From Mesorhizobium sp. PAMC28654 (GTDB lineage Bacteria; Pseudomonadota; Alphaproteobacteria; Rhizobiales; Rhizobiaceae), in contig NZ_CP085135.1 in the NCBI RefSeq assembly GCF_020616515.1, forward strand, positions 5,193,001 through 5,257,000: a stretch of 64,000 bases of DNA, in the 5' to 3' direction. Made by a program: the position numbers and the translations under genes. Positions 9,904-17,609 of this stretch are shown here, piece after piece; within the stretch, counting starts at the first letter, position 1, and each line of letters opens with the position of its first letter. The notes beneath the pieces were generated by a model. It had not been told where the DNA came from, did not search any database, and saw only the letters and a program-made list of their open reading frames with translations.

Positions 9904-10818
9904 GTGTTTTCGGGTTCGTTCAAAGTGAACACGGCAGCCGAGGACTTTTCGGTCGTTGCCCCCTTCGAAGTCCGATCGGGTGCCGAACAGCGCGTTCCCT
10001 TCCTCTTCAATTCACCGCATAGCGGCCGCTACTATCCGGAGCGGTTCCTGGCCATGGCAAGGCTGGACCGCAACGCCATCCGCCGCTCCGAGGACTGCTA
10101 TGTCGACGAATTGTTCGGCGGCGCCGTCGCGCTCGGCGCGCCGATGCTGGCGGCGCATTTCCCGCGCGCCTACCTGGACGTCAACCGCGAGCCGTGGGAA
10201 CTCGATCCGCGCATGTTCGCCGAGCCGGTGCCGTCCTTCTGCAACATCCGCTCGGCACGCGTGGCCGGTGGCCTTGGCACAGTGCCCAAGCTGGTGGGGG
10301 AGGGACTGGCCATCTATTCAGGCCGCTTGCCGCTGGCGGAGGCCGTCGCCCGCATCGAAGCCGTCTACAAGCCTTATCATGAGACGCTGAAGCGGCTTCT
10401 GACGCGAACGCATGCGCGGTTCGGCTATGCCGTGCTGATCGACTGCCACTCGATGCCGGCGAGCATCAGGGTCGGCGACAGCGGCTTGCGGCCGGACTTC
10501 ATCATTGGCGACCGCTTCGGCATCTCGGCCACGGCGGCATTGACCGAGATGGCAATCGGGGTGCTCACCGCCATGGGCTACACCGTCGCCCACAACAAAC
10601 CTTATGCCGGAGGTTTCATCACCGAGCACTACGGCCGCCCCGCGCGCCATCTCCATGCCTTGCAGATCGAGGTCAATCGGGGGCTCTACATGAATGAGAG
10701 GACGTTCCAGAAAACGGCTGGTTTCGATGCGCTCGCCGATGATCTGACACGTTTCTGCGCCGATCTCATGGCGATGCCGGATCACCATTTTGTCGACCTG
10801 CCGCTGGCCGCGGAGTGA
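9904..10818 (+). CDS. N-formylglutamate amidohydrolase family protein
   Basis: Zinc-dependent amidohydrolase of the HutG/FGase family, hydrolysing N-formyl-L-glutamate or a related amide. The family core is clear: FLFNSPHSGRYYP early, DVNREPWELDPRMF, LIDCHSMPAS and ALQIEVNRGLYMNE. The frame is open from ATG 9817, but residues before NTAAEDFSVVAPFEV look unconserved. GTG at 9904, ten bases after AAGGGA, is preferred and gives 304 residues; a start further downstream is possible. No hut genes are adjacent, so a role in histidine degradation is not supported here. It lies between cpdR and the MmgR-like sRNA. Confidence 0.85.
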   Translation: MFSGSFKVNTAAEDFSVVAPFEVRSGAEQRVPFLFNSPHSGRYYPERFLAMARLDRNAIRRSEDCYVDELFGGAVALGAPMLAAHFPRAYLDVNREPWELDPRMFAEPVPSFCNIRSARVAGGLGTVPKLVGEGLAIYSGRLPLAEAVARIEAVYKPYHETLKRLLTRTHARFGYAVLIDCHSMPASIRVGDSGLRPDFIIGDRFGISATAALTEMAIGVLTAMGYTVAHNKPYAGGFITEHYGRPARHLHALQIEVNRGLYMNERTFQKTAGFDALADDLTRFCADLMAMPDHHFVDLPLAAE

Positions 10819-10844
10819 TATCGATATCCTCGATACAACGCCGT

Positions 10845-10877
10845 AAAAAAAGACCGCATCGTTTTCACGATACGGTC
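10845..10877 (-). terminator. Rho-independent terminator of the sRNA
   Basis: On the reverse strand a 10-bp stem (GACCGTATCG / CGATGCGGTC, one G-U pair) with a six-base loop is followed by seven T residues. Confidence 0.85.
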
Positions 10878-10929
10878 GAAGTCTAGGGAGGAAACGCCCA
10901 AGGAGGGCATGGACAGGAAAACCTGTCCG
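10845..10929 (-). ncRNA. mmgR: MmgR-like (alpha-r8 family) small RNA
   Basis: A reverse-strand transcript of about 80-85 nt is predicted from a promoter at 10936-10963. It would begin with a perfect hairpin GGACAGG-TTTT-CCTGTCC (10928-10911). Next comes a small hairpin with anti-Shine-Dalgarno loop (GCCCTCCTTGGGC), then the single-stranded ten-mer TTTCCTCCCT, and finally a strong Rho-independent terminator. This size, three-hairpin layout and conserved ten-mer match the Sinorhizobium meliloti MmgR family as I know it, which limits polyhydroxybutyrate accumulation. The assignment rests on motif and structure seen here, not on a covariance search. Confidence 0.75.
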
Positions 10930-10935
10930 AGGATG

Positions 10936-10963
10936 AGGGTATTGTGCGCTGCACAAATGTCAA
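10936..10963 (-). promoter_or_regulatory. Predicted sRNA promoter
   Basis: Reverse strand CTTGACA with -35 TTGACA at 10963-10958, a 16-base spacer and TACCCT as the -10 at 10941-10936. Initiation about seven bases on would place the first hairpin at the 5' end of the transcript. The -35 is perfect; the -10 is weak. Confidence 0.55.
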
Positions 10964-11134
10964 GCGAGATCCAGGCCTTTTTAATTCACTCTGATGTGGA
11001 AATTGCACGTTGATGACGCAGGCGTGACATTTGTGCAACGCCTGCAGGTCCATAAAAGTCTCCGCATCCCCTTGTCTTGGCTGAAAACTAGCGGCAAACG
11101 AGGGGTCGGGAATGCCGCAGCGCGGGAGAATAAG

Positions 11135-11908
11135 TTGGATATCAGCATCGATTTCATGCGGCGCATCGCGCAAGCAGCGGCGGCCGAGACCTTGCCGCGC
11201 TTCCGCAGCCAGGGCGCGGTGGCCAACAAGGAGAAGGGCAGTTTCGACCCGGTGACCGAGGCCGATCGCGAGGCCGAGCGGGTCATCCGCGCGCTGATAT
11301 CGGCTGAGTATCCAGACCATGGCATCCTCGGCGAGGAGCATGGCAGCGAGAACATCAACAGCCGGCATGTCTGGGTGATCGATCCAATCGACGGCACGCG
11401 TGCCTTCATTTCCGGCCTGCCGGTATGGGGGACGCTGGTTGGGCTGACGGTCGATGGCGATGCGGTCGCCGGCATGATGTCACAGCCTTTCACCGGCGAA
11501 CTGTTCTATGCCAACGCCTCCGGCTCCCACTATGAGGGGCCGGGCGGACCGCGAAAGCTATCGACCCGCAAAACCACGAAGCTCGCCGAGGCGACGCTGT
11601 TCACCACCACGCCGGCGCTGTTCAAGGGCGAGGCGCGCAAGCGCTACGATGCATTCGAAAAGCAGGTGCAACTCGCCCGCTACGGCACGGATTGCTATGC
11701 CTTCGCCATGGTCGCCGCGGGAAGCGTCGACATCGTCGCCGATCCCGGATTGAAGCCCTACGACATCGTCGCGCTGATCCCGATCATCGAAAAGGCCGGC
11801 GGCGTCGTCACCACCTTCGATGGCGGACCGGCGGAGAATGGCGGCGACGTCGTGGCCGCGGCGACACCGGAGCTTCACGCGGCGGCGATGGCGGCGCTGC
11901 GCGGCTAA
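11135..11908 (+). CDS. hisN: Inositol monophosphatase family protein, histidinol-phosphatase HisN type
   Basis: Metal-dependent phosphatase, 257 residues from the chosen start. The metal-binding motifs are GEEHG and WVIDPIDGTRAF, with the C-terminal motif GLKPYDIVALIPIIEKAGG. The form GTDCYAFAMVAAGSVDIV resembles HisN-type histidinol-phosphatases that finish histidinol synthesis in many actinobacteria and alphaproteobacteria. A longer frame is open from ATG 10994, but its first 47 residues are not family-like and overlap the sRNA promoter side. TTG at 11135, preceded by GGGAG eight bases upstream, gives the usual length. The family is sure; the substrate (histidinol phosphate versus another) is inferred. 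Confidence 0.85.
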   Translation: MDISIDFMRRIAQAAAAETLPRFRSQGAVANKEKGSFDPVTEADREAERVIRALISAEYPDHGILGEEHGSENINSRHVWVIDPIDGTRAFISGLPVWGTLVGLTVDGDAVAGMMSQPFTGELFYANASGSHYEGPGGPRKLSTRKTTKLAEATLFTTTPALFKGEARKRYDAFEKQVQLARYGTDCYAFAMVAAGSVDIVADPGLKPYDIVALIPIIEKAGGVVTTFDGGPAENGGDVVAAATPELHAAAMAALRG

Positions 11909-12080
11909 AGCGGAAAATCCGCTGACTTCTGCCTGAACGCCTTAGCGGAAGCCATAGGCGCGGAGCGTCACCTGACTGCAATGCATGGCCTGATTTCTGC
12001 TTGGGGATTGGTCGCGGTCGCTGCTGGCAGGCGAATCTGGCTTGGCCAAGGATACAGATATTGCCTTCGTGAGTGATGTC

Positions 12081-13217
12081 ATGCGTTTGAGCCGGCTCAT
12101 TCTTCTGCTCTCCCTCGGGCTCGTGCTTTTCGCGAGACCCGGTTTTGCCGACACCGAGGTCCGCGAGGAAAAGCTCTTGTTGCTGATCCACGTCGGGTCT
12201 CATGACGAGAAGATCGAGACGCTGGTGGTGCGTCCCGTGGTTGGGGACAGGTTTCCGATTGCGCTGATCGTCAACGGTTCGGCGGCGGCATCTCCGTCGA
12301 AAATGCATCCCGAATGGCTGGCGCACTTGGCGCATGACTTCGCTCATCGCGGCTGGCTTGCCGCGTCGATCGTGTGGCCGGGTTACGGCAACTCCACCGG
12401 AAAATTCATGAACCGGGCCGGGACCTGCGCCGCCCCCAACGTCGCCATGTTTCTCGATGCGCATGGGAACGAGCTCGCGGCGGCGTTGACGGCGCTTCGA
12501 AAACGTACCGACGTTGATCGATCCGTCGTATTGGGCGTCGGCGTATCGATTGGCGGCGCGTCCATCCTGGATCTGTCGGCGCGCCCCGGTCGGCCATTGA
12601 CGGCGGCCATCAACATTTCCGGCGGGGTCTATCACTATGACAGAGTGGGCGTCCCCACCCCCGGCTGCGCCTTGTTCAAGGCGGACCTCGTGGGAAACAT
12701 GGCGCGTTTCGGCAAAGACAACCCCACGCCCACCCTCTGGTTCTACGCCGCGAACGATCCGTATTTCGGGCCGGATCTCGCCAGGCGGATGGTGGCGGCT
12801 TACCGCTCCCGGGGCGGGCAGGCCGATTTCGTCGCGCTTCCGCCGTTCGGCACGGATGGACATACGCTTTTCAAGCAGAAGGCCAGTCCGCTGATGGCGC
12901 CAGGGATCGACGCGTTCCTGCGACGGAACGGTCTTCCGGCAATGGATGACGCGGCTTTGACGCCCATCCTCTCCCGGCTCGGGCCAGCGGATCGGGCCAG
13001 CGCCGAACTGTACCTGAAAAATGATGCCGAAAAAGCCATGGCAATGCCGGAGAAAGCCAGGGGCATCTATTGGCACTATGGTGCGCGTTCCCTCGACGAT
13101 GCGCGGAAACAGGCTCTTGCCACGTGCCAAAAGGCGACCAGCCGGAAGTGTCATCTCGTCGCGGAGAACACACATCCGGCGGATGGATGGCAACGGGTGG
13201 TTGCTGGCAAGGAATGA
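12081..13217 (+). CDS. Exported alpha/beta hydrolase, dienelactone-hydrolase-like
   Basis: A 378-residue protein with a classical signal peptide (MRLSRLILLLSLGLVLFA, cleavage after GFA before DTEV), so it acts in the periplasm or beyond. The fold is alpha/beta hydrolase: an oxyanion-side strand ALIVNGSAAASP, nucleophile elbow LGVGVSIGGAS (G-V-S-I-G), a later acid-strand region FYAANDPYFG and His in GTDGHTLF. The ORF is open further upstream, but ATG 12081 begins the signal peptide. The substrate cannot be told; homologues include esterases and lipoprotein-like hydrolases. Convergent with the frameshifted hydrolase downstream. Confidence 0.75.
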   Translation: MRLSRLILLLSLGLVLFARPGFADTEVREEKLLLLIHVGSHDEKIETLVVRPVVGDRFPIALIVNGSAAASPSKMHPEWLAHLAHDFAHRGWLAASIVWPGYGNSTGKFMNRAGTCAAPNVAMFLDAHGNELAAALTALRKRTDVDRSVVLGVGVSIGGASILDLSARPGRPLTAAINISGGVYHYDRVGVPTPGCALFKADLVGNMARFGKDNPTPTLWFYAANDPYFGPDLARRMVAAYRSRGGQADFVALPPFGTDGHTLFKQKASPLMAPGIDAFLRRNGLPAMDDAALTPILSRLGPADRASAELYLKNDAEKAMAMPEKARGIYWHYGARSLDDARKQALATCQKATSRKCHLVAENTHPADGWQRVVAGKE

Positions 13218-13220
13218 CGT

Positions 13221-14176
13221 TCAAGCCGCGTCGTCGGTTCCGGGAATGAAGGCGTCGAAGGCGGCCAGGAACGGCTCGCGATAGATGTCGGCTTCCTGCA
13301 GGATTTCGTGGCGCGCACCGTCGATCATCAGCAGCGAGCCGAGACGCAGATGCCGGGCATAGGCCTCCACGGCTTTGGTCGAAACGACCTGGTCGGTCCC
13401 GGCGGCGATTATCAGCAGGGGAATCTGGATCCTGGCCATGAAGTCCGGGTCGCTGACGGCTTCGGCTGCCTGCGCCGCCGCCCTCAGCCATCGGATCGTC
13501 GGGCCGCCGAGCGCCAGTTGCGGATAGGTCTGGTAGAGCTGCGTGTTTCGTGCGAACCGCGCCGGGTCGGTGGTCACCTTGTTGGTGGCGAAGGGCGGCG
13601 GCTGTTTCTTCCGCGGTCCCCACGCGGCGTAGAGACGGCCGAGCCCAAGGAAACAGAAAATGAGCAGACGCGCCGCACCGTGGATATCGAGACGGGCAGG
13701 CCCGGCAAGGTGAAAAATGGCGCGATCAGCACCATGCGCCGCACCCGGTTCACCATCGATGGCGCGGCAAGCAGCGCAATGACCGCCCCCGCGGAGTGGG
13801 CCAGTATGTAGTAAGGCCCACGGCAGTCGGGCAGCACGATCTCCTCGAAGAACTGCTCGAGATCGCTGGTGTAGTCGTGGAAACTGCGGACATAGCCGCG
13901 CTGGCGGTCGCGGATCATGCGGTCGGAGCCACCCTGGCCGCGCCAGTCGAGAGTGGCAACGCCAAGACCCCGGTCGGCCAGGTCGCGGATGGTCTCGAAA
14001 TATTTCTCGATGCATTCGTTGCGGCCGGTCAGGACCACCACCGTGCCCTTCATCGGGCGGCCGGTGGCAGGAAAGAGGCCATAACGGATCTTCTTGCCGT
14101 CGCGCGTGGTGAAGAAGCCGCCGGCGGCATTTTCCGGCGTCGGGTTGCCTGGAATTTCGTGGAAGAGGTCCGTCAT
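13221..14176 (-). pseudogene. Alpha/beta hydrolase (lysophospholipase-like), frameshifted
   Basis: A monoacylglycerol-lipase or lysophospholipase-type hydrolase split by one frameshift. The N-terminal part starts at ATG 14176 (MTDLFHEIPGNPTPENAAGG) and carries LDWRGQGGSDR and the nucleophile elbow YILAHSAGAVI. The C-terminal part, in another frame, runs from ARLLIFCFLGLGRLYAAWG to TGA at 13221 and supplies the acid (AAGTDQVVS) and the His (GARHEI). The break is at about 13675-13679. Adding one G to the reverse-strand GTG-CGG junction would give STVAARLLIF and join the halves into a protein of about 318 residues. Either a pseudogene or a sequencing indel. Confidence 0.8.
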
Positions 14177-14589
14177 TCGGGCTTCGTTATTCTGTGTCGA
14201 GCCTGACCCTGCGAGGCGCTGACATGGTGATAGACGCCAACGCGCCAAAAGCAAAGGATTTCCAGGTGTACGGAGCTCCGGGCACGCCGTGCCAACGAGC
14301 AAGGCCGGAAGCCGCCATTGGCGTGCTTCCGGTCTCTGTCGATCCGGGAGGAAGGGACGTTACACCCGGTTCGGCCTCGTCGCGGCGCCTTGTCCGGCGC
14401 CGCCTGTTCCTTGAACTTGGGTGCATTCTAGCGCCGCCAGTCTGAACGAGCGCCGAAGCCCCGGTTCATCTGGCGTTCATCGAGACCGGGGCCGCCCCGT
14501 CATTTCATCGAAAAACAAAATCTTGAAATGCTTTCGGCCGCTCCCCAAATGTCGGTTGCGGTCGCCAATGTCGGGTCCGCTGGTCCATC
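14177..14589. other. Intergenic region between the hydrolase and hsp20
   Basis: No convincing gene. Short ORFs on both strands (about 80 codons) have no recognisable composition or ribosome site. The region holds two strong inverted repeats: CCGGAAG...CTTCCGG around 14306-14333, and GCGGCGCC-TTGTCC-GGCGCCGC around 14394-14415. A TCCCTTCCTCCC stretch on the reverse strand lies between them. These could be a structured RNA or terminators. Confidence 0.4.
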
Positions 14590-14656
14590 CGAAACGCCGC
14601 TCAAGGGTTTCGCACCGGCCATACGCAAACCATGTTGCTCAACAGGAGAACACCCT
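14590..14656 (+). promoter_or_regulatory. ROSE-like RNA thermometer in the hsp20 leader
   Basis: The ribosome-binding site AGGAG (14644-14648) is masked by an imperfect hairpin just before the ATG: GTT (14634-14636) and CTC (14638-14640) pair with AAC (14649-14651) and GAG (14646-14648), leaving G14637 bulged. The TTGCT sequence with a bulged G opposite the Shine-Dalgarno is the hallmark of rhizobial ROSE elements before small heat-shock genes. A second hairpin CGAAAC/GTTTCG lies at 14590-14612. The 5' limit of the element and the transcription start are not known. Confidence 0.65.
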
Positions 14657-15127
14657 ATGCGTCACGTTGATTTTTCCCCGCTTTATCGTTCGACCGTCGG
14701 CTTCGACCGCCTTTTCACCATGCTCGATTCGCTTGCGCAGCCGGATGGCGGCGCGCAGACCTATCCGCCATACAACATCGAGCGCACCGGTGAAGATTCC
14801 TACCGGATTTCGATGGCTGTCGCCGGCTTCTCGGACGACGAGATCTCGATCGAGGCCCATCGCAACGTGCTGACCGTCAAGGGTGAGCGCAAGGATGAGG
14901 GCACCGGCGAAGGCTCCGAACTGCTCTATCGCGGCATTGCCTCCAGGTCCTTCGAGCGCCGCTTCCAGCTTGCCGATCACGTCGACGTCGTCGGCGCTTC
15001 GCTGAAGAACGGCCTGCTCTTCGTCGACCTCAAGCGCAACATCCCCGAGGAACTGAAGCCCCGCAAGATCGCCATTACGGCGTCTTCGGAGAAGGCCAAG
15101 CAGATCGAGGCCAAGACCACCGCGTAA
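14657..15127 (+). CDS. Small heat shock protein, Hsp20/IbpA family
   Basis: ATP-independent holdase chaperone of 156 residues in the cytoplasm. The alpha-crystallin domain occupies about residues 35-130, with YNIERTGEDSYRISMAVAGF at its start and the closing motif GLLFVDLKRNIPEELKP, where the family's conserved I-P-E-E tail is visible. ATG 14657 is used because AGGAGA lies eight bases upstream; the frame is open to 14528, but that extension covers the thermometer. Expression is likely heat-controlled at translation by the ROSE-like hairpin and ends at a strong terminator downstream. Confidence 0.95.
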   Translation: MRHVDFSPLYRSTVGFDRLFTMLDSLAQPDGGAQTYPPYNIERTGEDSYRISMAVAGFSDDEISIEAHRNVLTVKGERKDEGTGEGSELLYRGIASRSFERRFQLADHVDVVGASLKNGLLFVDLKRNIPEELKPRKIAITASSEKAKQIEAKTTA

Positions 15128-15171
15128 TCGCGAAGGTCCGCAACGCAACAGACACGTCTCCTCCCGAGACG

Positions 15172-15199
15172 AAGCGGCGCCGAAAGGCGCCGCTTTCTT
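15172..15199 (+). terminator. Rho-independent terminator after hsp20
   Basis: Perfect 8-bp stem GCGGCGCC / GGCGCCGC with a GAAA tetraloop, followed by TTTCTT. Confidence 0.9.
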
Positions 15200-15298
15200 G
15201 TTGGCAGCCCGCCTGTGCCACTCCCAACCCATGGTACTGGCCCTTCCTCCGAATGCCGCGCTGCGTCAGGCTTCGGCACTTGGAATGGATCAAGGGCG

Positions 15299-16051
15299 AT
15301 GTCTGATTTTTCCTGGGCGCTGACGGGCACCGTCGCCATCACCTTTCTGCTGGCCGGCATCGTCAAGGGCGTGACCGGCATGGGCCTGCCGACGCTGGCC
15401 ATGGGCCTCTTGGGCACCATCATGCCGCCGGTCGCCGCCGCCTCGCTGCTGGTCGTGCCGTCCTTCGTCACCAACATCTGGCAGTTGTTCGCGGGACCGA
15501 GTTTCGCGCCGATCCTGCGCCGGCTGTGGCTGATGATGATCGGCATCCTGATCGGCACGCTTGGCGGGGCTTGGCTGCTGGCCAGCGACAACGTCAAATG
15601 GACGACCGCCGGCCTTGGCGCCGCCCTGATCGTCTATGCCGCCTACACCTTGCTTGCCCGGCAATTGAGCATTCCGGCAGCCGCCGAGCGCTGGGCTTCG
15701 CCCTTCGTCGGGCTCCTCACCGGTCTTGTCACGGGCGGCACCGGGGTCTTCGTCGTCCCGGCCGTTCCCTACATCCAGGCGCTGGGCCTGGGCAGGGAAG
15801 ACCTGATCCAGGCTCTCGGCCTTTCCTTCACCGTATCCACCATCGCACTCGCCGCCGGCCTTGCGTCGAATGGCGCCTTCCAGATCGAGCATATCGCCAT
15901 GTCGGCGCTAGCAGTCGCGCCGGCACTGCTAGGCATGTGGCTGGGCCAGCTTCTGCGGCAGCGGATCAGTCCGGAAACCTTCCGCCGCTGGTTCCTGGTG
16001 TTCCTGATCCTGCTTGGGCTCGAGCTCCTGGTGCGGCCATTCGTTGGCTAG
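15299..16051 (+). CDS. TauE/SafE family membrane transporter
   Basis: A 250-residue integral membrane protein with about eight hydrophobic segments. The two-fold family repeat is visible as GIVKGVTGMGLPTLAMGLLG near the N-terminus and GLVTGGTGVFVVPAVPYIQ in the middle. Members export or take up small sulfonates, sulfoacetate, sulfite or other organic anions; the substrate here is unknown. ATG 15299 is chosen because the first transmembrane segment starts right after it; the frame is open from 15215. It converges on the threonine aldolase-like gene with only 25 bases between the stops. Confidence 0.9.
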   Translation: MSDFSWALTGTVAITFLLAGIVKGVTGMGLPTLAMGLLGTIMPPVAAASLLVVPSFVTNIWQLFAGPSFAPILRRLWLMMIGILIGTLGGAWLLASDNVKWTTAGLGAALIVYAAYTLLARQLSIPAAAERWASPFVGLLTGLVTGGTGVFVVPAVPYIQALGLGREDLIQALGLSFTVSTIALAAGLASNGAFQIEHIAMSALAVAPALLGMWLGQLLRQRISPETFRRWFLVFLILLGLELLVRPFVG

Positions 16052-16076
16052 GGCGTGATGCCCCGGACGAGAACGC

Positions 16077-17141
16077 TCACGCTTCCGATCCCGCCCCCAG
16101 CAATGCCTCGAACCGCGCGATGCTTTCATCCGTCGTCGCAAAACTGGTGACGAAGCGGTAGAGCGCCTCGTCTTCGCCGATATGGCCGTCGAAACCATGC
16201 GGCCTGTGCCAGTCATAGAAGGCGGCGCCCGCTGCCATCAGCCTGTCAGCCTCGGCTTTTTTCATCACCGCGAAGACCTCGTTGGCCTGCGGCAGCCAGG
16301 CCAGTTGCGCCGATGCGGAATCCTCGATCGCCGCTGCCAGGCGCGCGGCCATGGCGTTGGCGTGACGGGCCGTGTCCAGCCACAGGTCGTCCTTGAAATA
16401 GGCCTCGAACTGCGCGGCAATGAAGCGCGACTTGGAGAATAGTTGTGCTGCGCGCTTGCGCAGGAAAGCCAGTTCCTTGGCGCGGTCGAGATCGAACAGC
16501 ACGACGGCTTCGGCGCACCAGCAGCCGTTCTTGGTGCCACCGAAGGAGACGATGTCGACACCGCGCTTCCATGTCATTTCCGCTGGCGTTGTTTCGAGTG
16601 CGACCAGAGCGTTGGCGAAACGCGCGCCGTCCATGTGCAGCGGTACCTTGTGATGCCTGGCGATCGATGCGATGGCATCGATGTCATCCAGCCCATACAC
16701 CGTGCCGACTTCGGTCGACTGGGTGATCGAGACGGCCATCGGCCGCCCCCAATGGACGACCTCAGGAGCGAAACGGCCGATGATCCGCTCCAGATTGTGC
16801 GGGTCGATCTTGCCCAGCGCGCCGTCGATGGCATGGAGGCGCGAGCCGCCGCTGAAATATTCCGGCGCGCCGCATTCATCCTCGATGACATGTGATTCGC
16901 GATGGGCGAAGGAAATGCCGCCTGGCTTGTTGTAGGTGGCCAGCGACAGGGAGTTGGCGGCGGTGCCGGTCGCCACGAAAAACACCGCGACCTCGCGTTC
17001 GAAGATCTCGCTGAAACGCTGGTAAACGGCCTGGTCAAGAGCGCCATCGCCATAGGCGGTCGAAAAGCCCCCGGCGTTGGCCGACAGGCCGGCGGCAATA
17101 TTGGGATGGGCGCCTGCCCAATTGTCGGAAGCGAAAAACAT
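16077..17141 (-). CDS. Low-specificity threonine aldolase family, PLP enzyme
   Basis: Fold-type I PLP enzyme of 354 residues that cleaves L-threonine/L-allo-threonine or related beta-hydroxy amino acids to glycine plus aldehyde. Features seen: FFVATGTAANSLSLATYNKP for cofactor phosphate binding, FAHRESHVIEDECGAPEYF, HMDGARFANAL (the Asp that contacts the PLP nitrogen) and the Schiff-base lysine in FGGTKNGCWCAEAV. ATG 17141 is used; an upstream frame to 17201 adds a non-conserved 20 residues. The variant GCWCAEAVVLFD suggests the beta-eliminating/threonine aldolase branch common in rhizobia. Exact substrate preference is not readable. Confidence 0.88.
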   Translation of the reverse strand: MFFASDNWAGAHPNIAAGLSANAGGFSTAYGDGALDQAVYQRFSEIFEREVAVFFVATGTAANSLSLATYNKPGGISFAHRESHVIEDECGAPEYFSGGSRLHAIDGALGKIDPHNLERIIGRFAPEVVHWGRPMAVSITQSTEVGTVYGLDDIDAIASIARHHKVPLHMDGARFANALVALETTPAEMTWKRGVDIVSFGGTKNGCWCAEAVVLFDLDRAKELAFLRKRAAQLFSKSRFIAAQFEAYFKDDLWLDTARHANAMAARLAAAIEDSASAQLAWLPQANEVFAVMKKAEADRLMAAGAAFYDWHRPHGFDGHIGEDEALYRFVTSFATTDESIARFEALLGAGSEA

Positions 17142-17609
17142 GCATCTGCCTATGTTGGGGAAATCGGCGCGAGCTTGCCCGGTTTTGCAGGCCGATCGCA
17201 AGAGCCAGAGGCCGGAAAACAGGTAAAGCCAGCGAACACGGCAGGGCGTAGGCTGGCGACTTTAGCTTACGTTTTTTCTCCACTTCACGCAATTTTCTGT
17301 CGCCGGAGCCCCAAGTTTTTTGTGAATCGGTCTTGTGTGCTCCGGGGATTTCTGTCATAAAAATTTAGGACAGTAGTGCTGTCTTATTTTGTCGCACAAA
17401 ACAGGCTGGATTGGCGTATCATTTGGGCCTCTCCGGCTGTTGCCGCGAGCGACAGATGGACGGCCGAGACTGGCCTGTATGAATGCGAGCCATGCGGAAA
17501 GCCGTTTGGTTCGGCAAGGAATTCGCAAGACGTGCCGCAAGGATCAGGGTGAGCCAAGCGCTTGCCGAGGCAAACCAGCGCCTGAAGGGCTGGGAATGGA
17601 GGACAGGAG
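17142..17609. other. Upstream region of gltB
   Basis: About 470 bases between divergent genes with no convincing ORF. It is AT-richer around 17260-17400 and contains an inverted repeat GACAG-TAGTG-CTGTC at 17369-17383 followed by TTATTTTG, which may be a regulator site or weak hairpin. The gltB promoter must lie here but no canonical -35/-10 pair is clear. Confidence 0.5.

Noticed and set aside
14194..14445. Short ORFs on both strands in the hydrolase-hsp20 interval
   Set aside because: No ribosome site, no conserved pattern and overlap with strong hairpins; treated as non-coding.
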